Shown here piece by piece: positions 15,685 to 23,868 of a stretch of 64,000 nucleotides of DNA. The stretch is from Nonomuraea endophytica (lineage in GTDB: Bacteria > Actinomycetota > Actinomycetes > Streptosporangiales > Streptosporangiaceae). Below the pieces are notes generated by a model. The model had not been told where the DNA came from. It saw only the letters and a program-made list of their open reading frames with translations, and did not search any database. The stretch spans positions 22,901 to 86,900 of the forward strand of contig NZ_JACHIN010000027.1 of the NCBI RefSeq assembly GCF_014203235.1, given 5' to 3'. Numbering within the stretch: the first letter of the stretch is position 1; each line of letters opens with the position of its first letter. The position numbers and the translations under genes are program-made.

Positions 15685-16713
15685 ATGGGCAGGCTCCAGG
15701 AGTTGCTGGGCATCGAGCATCCGGTCGTGCAGGGGCCGTTCGGCGGCGGGCTGTCGTCGGTCGCCCTGGCCTCGGCGGTGTCGGAAGGGGGCGGGCTCGG
15801 GTCCTACGGCGGGCACATTCTCGGCGGCGACGAGCTCGGGGCGCTGGTCGGCGCGTTGAAGGCGGCCACCGGGCGGCCGTTCGCCGTCAACCTGTGGGTG
15901 CCCCAGCCGGAGGAGGAGGGGCTGCGGGCCGTACCGGCTGACGTGGAGCGGCTGCGGCCCTACTACGAGGAGCTGGGGGTCGGGCCGCCCGCGCGGGCGG
16001 ATCATCCCGGCTTCGCCGAGCAGGCGGAGGCGTTGCTCGCGGCCGCTCCGCCGGTGATCAGCTTCGTGATGGGCGTGCCGCCCGCCTGGGTTCTGGAGGG
16101 GGCCAGGCGGTCGGGCATCGTCACGATCGGCACCGCGACCACGGTCGAGGAGGCGGTGGCCCTGCGGGAGGCGGGGCTGGATGCCGTCGTCGCCTCGGGC
16201 AGCGACGCGGGCGGGCATCGGGGCGCCTTTCTGCGGCCTGTGCGCGAGTCGCTGGTGGGCACGTTCTCGCTGGTGCCGCAGGTGGCCGACGCGGTGGACA
16301 TCCCGGTGATCGCCGCCGGGGGCATCGCCGACCGGCGGGGGGTGCGCGCGGCGCTCGCGCTCGGGGCCGACGGTGTGCAGGTCGGCACCGCGTTCCTGAC
16401 CACCGAGGAGTCGGGCGCGAGCCGTACGCACAAGGACGCGCTGCTCGGGCCGGACGCGCGGGTGACGGTCCTGACGCGCCTGTTCTCCGGCCGTACGGCC
16501 CGCGCCATCCCCAACCGCTTCCTGCGCGAGATGGAGACCCACGAGCAGGACGTCCCGCCCTACCCAGTGCAGAACGCCCTGATGCTCCCGATCCGCCGTG
16601 AAGCAGCGGCCAGCGGCCTGCCCGGCCTGGTCAACCTGTGGGCGGGCCAGGCGGCCCCACTGGCCCGCGCGGCCAGGGCGGCCGACGTCCTGATCGCGCT
16701 GACAAGGGACTGA
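15685..16713 (+). CDS. Nitronate monooxygenase / NPD-family flavoprotein
   Basis: A 342-residue TIM-barrel flavoprotein of the 2-nitropropane dioxygenase family. Features are VVQGPFGGGLSS at the N-terminus, SFVMGVPP, ASGSDAGGHRG with the catalytic His that abstracts the substrate proton, PVIAAGGIADRRG and GADGVQVGTAFL for FMN phosphate. It would oxidise alkyl nitronates such as propionate-3-nitronate with O2. Many family members are mis-assigned, so the substrate is provisional. It is second in an operon with the flavodoxin-fold reductase. Confidence 0.82.
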   Translation: MGRLQELLGIEHPVVQGPFGGGLSSVALASAVSEGGGLGSYGGHILGGDELGALVGALKAATGRPFAVNLWVPQPEEEGLRAVPADVERLRPYYEELGVGPPARADHPGFAEQAEALLAAAPPVISFVMGVPPAWVLEGARRSGIVTIGTATTVEEAVALREAGLDAVVASGSDAGGHRGAFLRPVRESLVGTFSLVPQVADAVDIPVIAAGGIADRRGVRAALALGADGVQVGTAFLTTEESGASRTHKDALLGPDARVTVLTRLFSGRTARAIPNRFLREMETHEQDVPPYPVQNALMLPIRREAAASGLPGLVNLWAGQAAPLARAARAADVLIALTRD

Positions 16714-16720
16714 GCCTGGC

Positions 16721-17623
16721 TCAGCCCCGTGTCAGCAAGCTCGACGGGGTCCGCCGGGTGACCTGCTCCACCTCCTGCGGGTTCAACGCCTCCGCCAGGT
16801 AGGAGACCGCGCCGGTGAACAGTTCGCCCTTCAGGAACGGGAAGTCCGTCCCCAGGACCAGCCGGTCGGCCCCGAACGTCTGCGCCGCCGCGCGCAGGGC
16901 CGGCGCGTGGCCGTGGGAGACGGTGTCGTAGAACATCCGGCGGGCGGTGACGCTGGGCGGCTCCGCCAGCCCGGACACCTGGTGGTCGGCCCGCTCGGTC
17001 AGCATCGCCAGCGCCCCGCCGAGGTGCGGGACGACGATGCGCATCCCCGGGTAGCGGAGCGGGACGCCGTCGACGATGAGCCGCATGGCCGCGACCGTGT
17101 CCTCCACCGGCGCGCCGACCGCCCACCGCAGCCGGGGATCGGCCGCGAACTCCCCCGCCGGGTGCACGAACAGGACGGCGCCGCGCCGGTCGAGCTCGGC
17201 GTACACGGGAAGGAGCGAGGTGTGGCCGAGCGCGCTGGAGTTGATCGCGACGCCCGCCGCGCCCAGGTCGTCCATGGCCCGCGCCAGCTCGGCCGAGGCC
17301 AGGTCGGCGTGCGGGAGCGGGAGGGCGGCCAGCATGGCGAAGCGGCCCGGCCACCGCCGCACCGTCTCGGCGTACAGGTCGTTGACGTGGCGGGCGGCGG
17401 TCAGCGCGTGGGCCGGATCGGCGAAGTCGGCCGCCTGCGGGGTCGCCGACAGCACCTGCAGGCCGATGCCGGCCGCGTCCATGAGCGAGAAGCGCGCGGA
17501 CATCTCGGCCGGGGAGGTGCCGGCTCCGGTGCCGCGCTGGGTCGCCGTGGCGGCGCGGCCGTAGGAGTCGAGCAGGTCGAGGTAGTCGTCGGTCCACAGG
17601 TGGGCGTGGAAGTCGACGCGCAT
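16721..17623 (-). CDS. Amidohydrolase (amidohydrolase_2/ACMSD-like)
   Basis: A 300-residue metal-dependent hydrolase of the ACMSD/2-pyrone hydrolase group. Metal ligands are all present: DFHAH (residues 4-8), LFVHPAG, VVPHLGG and LGTDFPF. The family performs decarboxylation or C-C and ester hydrolysis on ring or open-chain carboxylates. It is the last gene of a seven-gene operon; its ATG shares one base with the TGA of the upstream amidohydrolase. It probably acts on the product released by the earlier enzymes. Confidence 0.82.
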   Translation of the reverse strand: MRVDFHAHLWTDDYLDLLDSYGRAATATQRGTGAGTSPAEMSARFSLMDAAGIGLQVLSATPQAADFADPAHALTAARHVNDLYAETVRRWPGRFAMLAALPLPHADLASAELARAMDDLGAAGVAINSSALGHTSLLPVYAELDRRGAVLFVHPAGEFAADPRLRWAVGAPVEDTVAAMRLIVDGVPLRYPGMRIVVPHLGGALAMLTERADHQVSGLAEPPSVTARRMFYDTVSHGHAPALRAAAQTFGADRLVLGTDFPFLKGELFTGAVSYLAEALNPQEVEQVTRRTPSSLLTRG

Positions 17624-18930
17624 CAGTCGTGGCTGGGGAACTCGGCGAGCACGTGCGCGCGGGCGGCGTCGATGAGCGCGCCGGACCGCTCCGGGTCGAG
17701 CCCGACGTGCTGTCCTGCCCGTTTGCGCACCTCGCCCGCGACCAGGACGGTGTCCACGTCCCGTCCGTTGCACTGCATGAGCACGTGGGCGGCCGGGTCG
17801 GCCAGTGAGCCGCCCTTCACCAGGATGACGTCGGCCTCCTTGCCGGGGGTCAGGCTGCCGATCCGGGCGGACAGGCCGAGGGCCCGCGCGCCGTACACGG
17901 TGGCCATGCGCAGCACCTCGCGCGCCGTCAGCGTCGGGATGCCGGGACGGCGGCGGCCGTCACGGCCCTGCGAGCGCTCCTCCTCGCTGTCGAGGTAGCA
18001 GGTGAGCTGGTAGCCGAGGCGCATCTGGCCGAGCAGGTCGGCGTCGGTGTAGGTGACGATGTCGCAGCCCCAGCCGACCCGCAGCCCGAGCTTCACCGCC
18101 CTGCGCACGATCGAGAACGAGGAGCCGAGGCCGATCTCGACCGCCGGGGTGGACGACAGGGTGGCGTCGGCGTCGGCCAGCATCCTGATCTCGTCGTCGG
18201 TGACGACGTTGCCGTGCACCGGCACGAGGTCGGGGCCGAGCAGTCCGGCCTCGTGCATGGCGGTGATCTGCCCCGCGTAGTTGGAGTGGATCGTCATCCC
18301 GAGGCCCCGCTCGCGGGCGAACGCCACCTCCTTGGCGCTGGTCGCCAGGTCCACGGTCTCCAGGTCGCTGAGCGCCAGCATGAGCGAGACCCGGTCGTGC
18401 CCCAGCCCTTCCTGCACGCGTACGGCGTCCGCGAGCCGCTGGTCGTGGGAGGTGAAGTGGCCGGGCGGCTTGTCGCGCAGGCTGTAGCCGTGCACGCCGC
18501 GGATGCCGGAGTCGATCAGCCCGGCCACGGCCATGTCGGAGTGCCGCGGCGTCGCGATGCAGTGGCAGAAGTCGAGCGCGGTGGTGACGCCGTTGCCGAG
18601 CAGTTCCCTGCCTCCGGCGAGGCCGCCCGCGTACACGTCCTCGGGGCGGAACCTGGAGCGGTAGGGCAGCACCGACGTGAAGTACTCGCCGTGCCACAGC
18701 TCCGAGGCCAGCCCGCGCAGCACGGTCTGCCACAGGTGGATGTGGGTGTCCACGAAGCCGGGCAGCACGATCATGCCGGTCGCGTCGATCACCTCATCCG
18801 CCTGCGCCCCGGGGTTGGACGGGCCGGCGGAGACGATGGTCGAGCCGTCGATGAGCAGGTCGCCGCCGGGCACGTCGCCGATGGCGTCGTCCATGGTCAG
18901 CAGGTGTCCGCCCCTGATCAGGATCGTCAT
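17623..18930 (-). CDS. Amidohydrolase (SsnA/TrzA-type deaminase or chlorohydrolase family)
   Basis: A 435-residue enzyme of the cytosine-deaminase-like amidohydrolases. An N-terminal beta-sandwich (MTILIRGGHLLTMDD) is followed by the metal site PGFVDTHIHLW, then TIHSNY, PVHGNV and GWGCD, and the sandwich closes with GKEADVILVKGG. All four metal-site elements are intact. The family deaminates or dehalogenates N-heterocycles such as guanine, S-adenosylhomocysteine and triazines. It overlaps the ABC ATPase stop by four bases. Likely role: hydrolysis of the imported compound. Exact substrate unknown. Confidence 0.85.
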   Translation of the reverse strand: MTILIRGGHLLTMDDAIGDVPGGDLLIDGSTIVSAGPSNPGAQADEVIDATGMIVLPGFVDTHIHLWQTVLRGLASELWHGEYFTSVLPYRSRFRPEDVYAGGLAGGRELLGNGVTTALDFCHCIATPRHSDMAVAGLIDSGIRGVHGYSLRDKPPGHFTSHDQRLADAVRVQEGLGHDRVSLMLALSDLETVDLATSAKEVAFARERGLGMTIHSNYAGQITAMHEAGLLGPDLVPVHGNVVTDDEIRMLADADATLSSTPAVEIGLGSSFSIVRRAVKLGLRVGWGCDIVTYTDADLLGQMRLGYQLTCYLDSEEERSQGRDGRRRPGIPTLTAREVLRMATVYGARALGLSARIGSLTPGKEADVILVKGGSLADPAAHVLMQCNGRDVDTVLVAGEVRKRAGQHVGLDPERSGALIDAARAHVLAEFPSHD

Positions 18931-19769
18931 GCTTCCTCTTCCGTGAGTTCCTGCGGCGCGCGCCTGCGGGCGCGCCGCTCCCGCTGGACGACGGGGTCGG
19001 GCACCGGCGCCGAGTCCAGCAACATGCGGGTGTACGCGTGGCGGGGCCGCCGGTAGACCTCTTCGGCGCCGCCCTGCTCGACCAGGCTGCCCAGGTGCAT
19101 CACGCCGACCTGGTGGCTGATCCGCCGGACCACCGCCAGGTCGTGGGAGATGAACAGCAGGCTCAGCGAGAGCTCTCGCTGCAGCTTGAGCAGTAGTTCG
19201 ATGATCTGGCTCTGGGTGGAGACGTCGAGGGCGCTGACGGCCTCGTCGCAGATGACCAGGCGGGGCCGTACGGCCAGCGCCCGCGCGATCGCCACCCGCT
19301 GGCGCTGGCCGCCGGACAGCTCGGCCGGGTAGCGTCCGCCGAGCTCGCGGGCCAGGCCGACCTGGTCGAGGAGCTCGTCGACGCCGCCGGTGCCGCCGTC
19401 GTTGCCCGCGCGCAGGGCCAGCGTCAGCGTCTTGGCCACCAGGTGCCGGGGGTTGAGGGAGGCCAGCGGGTCCTGGAAGACGACCTGGACGGCCTGCCGG
19501 TACCAGCGGGGCGTACGCGGGCCGAACGCGCCGAGGTCGTGGCCGTCGAACTCGATCGTCCCGGCGGCCGGGCGCACCAGCCTGAGCACCGCCCGGCCCG
19601 TGGTGCTCTTGCCGCTGCCGGACTCGCCGACCAGGCCGAACGTCTCCCCGGCGGCGACGGTGAAGCTGACGTCCTTCACCGCGTCGAAGCGGCGGGCCTT
19701 CCACAGGGTGCGGCCCATCTCGTAGCTCACCCGCAGGTTCTCCACCCGCAGGAGCGGCCGGTCAGGCAT
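18927..19769 (-). CDS. Oligopeptide-type ABC transporter ATPase (DppF/OppF)
   Basis: A 280-residue ABC ATPase. Walker A GESGSGKST, Q-loop VFQDPLASLNP, signature LSGGQRQR and Walker B LVICDEAVSALD are all present, and the C-terminal region contains the peptide-uptake extension (RRPRHAYTRMLL). It pairs with the ATPase half of the fused gene upstream. The ATG at 19769 was chosen because GGAGG is five bases before it; a GTG two codons upstream is possible. It overlaps the upstream stop by eight bases and the next gene by four. Confidence 0.9.
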   Translation of the reverse strand: MPDRPLLRVENLRVSYEMGRTLWKARRFDAVKDVSFTVAAGETFGLVGESGSGKSTTGRAVLRLVRPAAGTIEFDGHDLGAFGPRTPRWYRQAVQVVFQDPLASLNPRHLVAKTLTLALRAGNDGGTGGVDELLDQVGLARELGGRYPAELSGGQRQRVAIARALAVRPRLVICDEAVSALDVSTQSQIIELLLKLQRELSLSLLFISHDLAVVRRISHQVGVMHLGSLVEQGGAEEVYRRPRHAYTRMLLDSAPVPDPVVQRERRARRRAPQELTEEEA

Positions 19770-21417
19770 GGGCACCTCCGGAGGCGGCCAGCAGGGCGGC
19801 GGTGTAGGGGTGTTCCGGCGTGGTGAACAGTCCGCCGACGGGCGCCTGCTCCACGATCCTGCCCGCGCGCATGACCGCGACCCGGTCGCACACGTCGGCC
19901 ACCACGCCCAGGTCGTGGGTGATGAGCAGGATCGTCATGCCGAACCGTTCGCGCAGGTCGAGCAGGAGGTCGAGCACCTGGCACTGCACGGTCACGTCGA
20001 GCGCCGTGGTGGGCTCGTCGGCGATGAGCAGCCGGGGGCCGGCGGCCAGTGCCCTGGCGATGACCACGCGCTGGGCCATGCCGCCGGAGAACTGGTGGGG
20101 GTGGTCGCCGAGCCTGCGCCGGGCGTCCGGCACGCCGACCAGGGTGAGCAGTTCGGCGGCCCGGTCGAGGGCGGCTCTGCGGGACAGGCCCTCGTGGGTG
20201 CGCAGCGGCTCGATGAGCTGCCTGCCGATGGTGTGCACCGGCGACAGCGCCGACTGCGGGTCCTGGAAGATCATGCCGATCTCCGGGCCGCGCAGGGCGG
20301 CCAGCTCGTGGTCGGGCAGGCCGAGGAGCTCGCGGCCGGCCAGCCGTACGCTGCCTTGGGTCACCGCGCCCGGCGGCGGCAGGAGGCCGGCCAGCGCGAG
20401 CGCGGTCATCGTCTTGCCCGAGCCGGACTCGCCGACGAGGCCGAAGACCTCGCCTTCGGCGATGTCGAAGCTGACGTCCTCGACCACGGTGGCCGCGCCG
20501 GGGAAGGCGACGGTCAACGAGCGCACCGAGAGCAGCGCCCGCGTGGGCTCGGCGGGCACGAGCCGGACCGGCGGCGGCTTCCAGGTCGGCGCCGGCGCCC
20601 GCGCCCCGCTCATGGCGTCGCGCAGGCCGTCGCCGATCAGGTTGAACGCCAGCACCGTGAGCATGATGGCGAGACCGGGGAAGACCGGCAGCCACGGCTG
20701 GTCGCCCACGTAGGCCCGCGAGCGGTCCAGCATCTGCCCCCACGAGGCGTCGCCCACGTCCACGCCGAGCCCGAGGAAGCTGAGCATGGCCTCGAAGAGC
20801 TGCGCGAAGCCGAGGTAGATGGAGGACTGCACGATCAGCGGCCCCGCCACGTTGGGCAGGATCTGGCCGAACATGATGCGTGGGGCCGACAGCCCGAGCA
20901 CCCGGGCCGCGTCCACGTACGGCAGCTCGCGCTCGGCCAGCACCATGCCGCGGGTCAGCCGGAGCAACTGGATGGCGAAGATGACGCTGACGCCCAGCAT
21001 CGCGTTGGTGAGGCCGCGCCCGAGCAGCGCGATGACGCCGAACGCCAGCAGCAGCGCCGGGATCGAGCTGACCGCGTCGACGACCCGCATGGCCACCCGG
21101 TCCCACCAGCCGCCGAAGTAGCCGATGACCAGCCCGGCGGGCACGCCGAGCACGAGGGCCAGGCCGACCGCCTGCACCGAGGCGCGCAGCGCGATCCTGG
21201 TGCCGTAGATGAGCCGGGAGAGCTGGTCGCGGCCCAGCTCGTCGGTGCCCAGCCAGTGCGCGGCGCTCGGCCCTTCCAGCCTGCCCGTCACGTTCACGGC
21301 CGACGGGTCGTACGGCGCCAGCCACGGCGCGGCCACCGCGGCCACGACGAGGAGCAGCAGGAACGCCAGGCAGACGAGCGTGGCTGGCTGCCTGAGCAGC
21401 CGGGAGACAGTGATCAC
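19762..21417 (-). CDS. Fused permease-ATPase of the oligopeptide-type ABC importer (DppC-DppD)
   Basis: A 551-residue two-domain protein. Residues 1-285 are a DppC-type permease (N-terminal helix, APYDPSAVN, HWLGTDELGRDQLSRL, and the EAA-loop DAARVLGLSAPRIMFGQILPN). Residues 300-551 are a complete ATPase: GESGSGKTM, IFQDPQSALSP, FSGGMAQR, LLIADEPTTALD. The join has no internal stop or start signal, so it is one polypeptide; such fusions are known in actinobacteria. The GTG start overlaps the DppB stop by four bases (GTGA). Confidence 0.9.
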   Translation of the reverse strand: MITVSRLLRQPATLVCLAFLLLLVVAAVAAPWLAPYDPSAVNVTGRLEGPSAAHWLGTDELGRDQLSRLIYGTRIALRASVQAVGLALVLGVPAGLVIGYFGGWWDRVAMRVVDAVSSIPALLLAFGVIALLGRGLTNAMLGVSVIFAIQLLRLTRGMVLAERELPYVDAARVLGLSAPRIMFGQILPNVAGPLIVQSSIYLGFAQLFEAMLSFLGLGVDVGDASWGQMLDRSRAYVGDQPWLPVFPGLAIMLTVLAFNLIGDGLRDAMSGARAPAPTWKPPPVRLVPAEPTRALLSVRSLTVAFPGAATVVEDVSFDIAEGEVFGLVGESGSGKTMTALALAGLLPPPGAVTQGSVRLAGRELLGLPDHELAALRGPEIGMIFQDPQSALSPVHTIGRQLIEPLRTHEGLSRRAALDRAAELLTLVGVPDARRRLGDHPHQFSGGMAQRVVIARALAAGPRLLIADEPTTALDVTVQCQVLDLLLDLRERFGMTILLITHDLGVVADVCDRVAVMRAGRIVEQAPVGGLFTTPEHPYTAALLAASGGAHA

Positions 21418-22355
21418 TGCGGCCTCGCCTTCGGGTCGAGCAGCCCGTAGCCGACGTCGACGGCCAGGTTGATCAGCACCACGAGGCAGGCGACCAGCAC
21501 GATCCCGCCCTGCAGCACGGGCACGTCGTTGCGCACCACCGCGTCCAGGATCAGCGTGCCGGTGCCGGGGATGGCGAACACCCGCTCGACCACGAAGCTG
21601 ACCGCGAGCAGTACGACGACCTCGTGGCCGGCCGCGGTCAGGATCGGCACCATGGCGTTGCGCAGCGCGTAGCGGTAGACGATCCTGCGGCGTGGCGTGC
21701 CGACCGCGCGCAGCGCCCGCACGTACGGCGCGCGCAGCGTCTCGGCCATGGCGCCCCTGGTCTGCCGGGCGATCACCGCGGCCGAGTGCAGCCCCAGCGC
21801 GACGCACGGCAGCACCAGCCCGTACGCCCACATGCCGGGCCCGTCGGCGAACCGGGTGAACCCGAGCACCGGGAACCAGCGCAGTTCCACCGCGAAGAAG
21901 AGCATGAGCAGCAGCGCCAGCCAGAACCCCGGCATGGCCAGCCCGGCGGAGGTGACCGCGGTGATCATCCGGTCGATCGCCGAGCCGGCCCGCAGCGCGC
22001 CCCAGATGCCCGCGGGCACGCCGACGGCGATCGCCAACAGGGTGCCGCCGGCCACCATCGCCAGCGTGACCGGCAGCCGCTCGGCGAGGCTGGACACGAT
22101 CGGCTGCTGGGTGAAGAACGAGGTGCCGAGGTCGCCCCTGAACACCTGGCCCAGCCACGACCCGAACTGCACCACCAGCGGCTGGTCATAGCCCAGCTGC
22201 TGGCGCAGCGCCGCCCGCTGCGCCTCGCTCGCCCCTTCGCCCAGCATCTGCCGGGTCGGGTCGACCCCGACCCGGGTCAGCAGGAACACCACGACCGACA
22301 CCAGCAGCAGCATCGGCGGCAGGGCGACCAGCCGGGAGAGGATGAGCTTACGCAT
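21414..22355 (-). CDS. Oligopeptide-type ABC permease (DppB)
   Basis: A 313-residue inner-membrane permease with six segments. The N-terminal domain has the DppB pattern DPTRQMLGEGAS ... LGYDQPLVVQF and FRGDLGTSFFTQQPI, and the cytoplasmic EAA loop is YVRALRAVGTPRRRIVYRYALRNA. It forms the translocation pore with the permease half of the downstream fusion. Its start overlaps the substrate-binding-protein stop by eight bases. Confidence 0.9.
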   Translation of the reverse strand: MRKLILSRLVALPPMLLLVSVVVFLLTRVGVDPTRQMLGEGASEAQRAALRQQLGYDQPLVVQFGSWLGQVFRGDLGTSFFTQQPIVSSLAERLPVTLAMVAGGTLLAIAVGVPAGIWGALRAGSAIDRMITAVTSAGLAMPGFWLALLLMLFFAVELRWFPVLGFTRFADGPGMWAYGLVLPCVALGLHSAAVIARQTRGAMAETLRAPYVRALRAVGTPRRRIVYRYALRNAMVPILTAAGHEVVVLLAVSFVVERVFAIPGTGTLILDAVVRNDVPVLQGGIVLVACLVVLINLAVDVGYGLLDPKARPQ

Positions 22356-23853
22356 GGATGCGGGCTTCCTTGTAGCGGAAGACCGACGGCTCGAACCGGG
22401 TCGGCACGATGTTGTCCACCTTGCGCGGGTCCCAGATGAAGGTGATCGGGCGGCTGAAGAAGCCGCAGTCGAGCGCCTGGTCGTGGATGATCTGGGTCAT
22501 CCGCCGGTAGAGGACCTCGCGCTCGGCGTCCGTGCCGCCCTCCAGCGCCTGCTCGGCCAGCTTCTCCAGCTCAGGGGAGCCGGTCTTGTAGGGGTTGCCG
22601 CCGCCGTCCGGGGCGAACCTGTAGGAGTAGTAGTCGAGCGGGCCGGTGCTCTCGCTGTTGCTGGTGTTGTACGCCGCGGGGTATCGGTCGAAGGTGGAGA
22701 AGTACTGCGGGATCGACATCTTCTCCACCTTGACCGTGATCCCGGACTCGGCCAGCTGGCTGCGGACCAGCTCGCCCAGCAGATCGGTGCCGGGGAAGAC
22801 GGGGAAGGTGAAGGTCACGTCCTTCTTGCCGCTCTCGGCCAGCAGGGCGCGGGCCTTGGCCACGTCACGGGTGTAGCCGCGCACCTCCGGGTTGTAGCCG
22901 GGCTGGCCCTCGCTGAAGCGCTGCGGGTAGCTCTCGCCCAGGCCCTCGAACTGGCCGTCGAGCAGGGCCTTGGTGTCCAGGGAGTGGCAGACGGCCTGCC
23001 GTACGCGGGGGTCGGCGAAGGTGTCCTTGCGGTCGAAGAACAGGAAGTGGTAGCGCAGGCCGGGGTACCACAGCGACTTCAGGCCCTGGGTGTCGGCGCG
23101 CTTCTTGTACTGCGCGGCCACGGAGACGACGTCCACCTGGCCGGTGACCAGCGCGTTGTAGCCGCTGTCGTCGTCGGCGATGGTGTGGATCTCCAGGCGG
23201 CGCGGGCCGACCTTGTCCGGCTCGTAGTACTTGTCGAAGAAGTCGAAGACGACCTTGGAGTCGCGGATCGACTGGGCGGCGTTGTACTTCCACGGGCCGG
23301 TTCCGGCGGGCTGGGTCTTGAACGTGCCGTCCTTGATGGTCTTGGGGCTCAGCATGTAGCCGCCGGTCCTGGCCAGCTGCGCGGGCAGTGCCGGGGCGGG
23401 GCGCTTCAGCTTGAGCACCACGTGCGAGGCGTCGGGGGTGAGGATCTCCTCGACCGGCTTCATGATCGTCGCGAACTCGGTCATGCTGTCGCGGATCCGC
23501 TCCAGGTTGACCTTGACGGCCTGCGCGTCGAACGGCGTGCCGTCGTGGAAGACCACGCCGGTCCTGAGCGTGAACTCCACCTGCTCGCCCGTCGCCTTCC
23601 ACGAGGTCGCGAGCCTGGGCAGCAGTTCGATGCCGTCCGGCGCCTGTTCGACGAGCTGCTCGAAGAGGACGGAGACGTAGGTGTTGTTCGGCTTGTTGAA
23701 CGGCTCCCAGTCGTCGAGCGTGAAGCCCACGCCGAACCTGAGCGTTCCTCCGGCCGCCGCCGCGGGAGCGGCGGACGGGCCGGGGTTCCCGGCCGAGCAC
23801 GCGGTGATCGCCGCGGCCACGAGTGCCGCCGCGACGAGCTTGCGGTAGGACAT
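22348..23853 (-). CDS. Solute-binding lipoprotein, family 5 (peptide/nickel type)
   Basis: A 501-residue lipoprotein. The signal is MSYRKLVAAALVAAAITAC with Cys19 as the lipidated residue; a family 5 binding domain follows (TLRFGVGFTLDDWEPFNKPNN, FHDGTPFDAQAVKVNLERI, FDRKDTFADPRVRQAVCHSLD). Family 5 proteins bind peptides, opines, nickel chelates and other small solutes. It starts after AGGAG and lies 15 bases downstream of the YtcJ-type amidohydrolase. The surrounding hydrolases suggest a cyclic or amide-bearing ligand rather than ordinary peptides. Confidence 0.9.
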   Translation of the reverse strand: MSYRKLVAAALVAAAITACSAGNPGPSAAPAAAAGGTLRFGVGFTLDDWEPFNKPNNTYVSVLFEQLVEQAPDGIELLPRLATSWKATGEQVEFTLRTGVVFHDGTPFDAQAVKVNLERIRDSMTEFATIMKPVEEILTPDASHVVLKLKRPAPALPAQLARTGGYMLSPKTIKDGTFKTQPAGTGPWKYNAAQSIRDSKVVFDFFDKYYEPDKVGPRRLEIHTIADDDSGYNALVTGQVDVVSVAAQYKKRADTQGLKSLWYPGLRYHFLFFDRKDTFADPRVRQAVCHSLDTKALLDGQFEGLGESYPQRFSEGQPGYNPEVRGYTRDVAKARALLAESGKKDVTFTFPVFPGTDLLGELVRSQLAESGITVKVEKMSIPQYFSTFDRYPAAYNTSNSESTGPLDYYSYRFAPDGGGNPYKTGSPELEKLAEQALEGGTDAEREVLYRRMTQIIHDQALDCGFFSRPITFIWDPRKVDNIVPTRFEPSVFRYKEARIHA

Positions 23854-23868
23854 GACGGCTCTCCTTCT

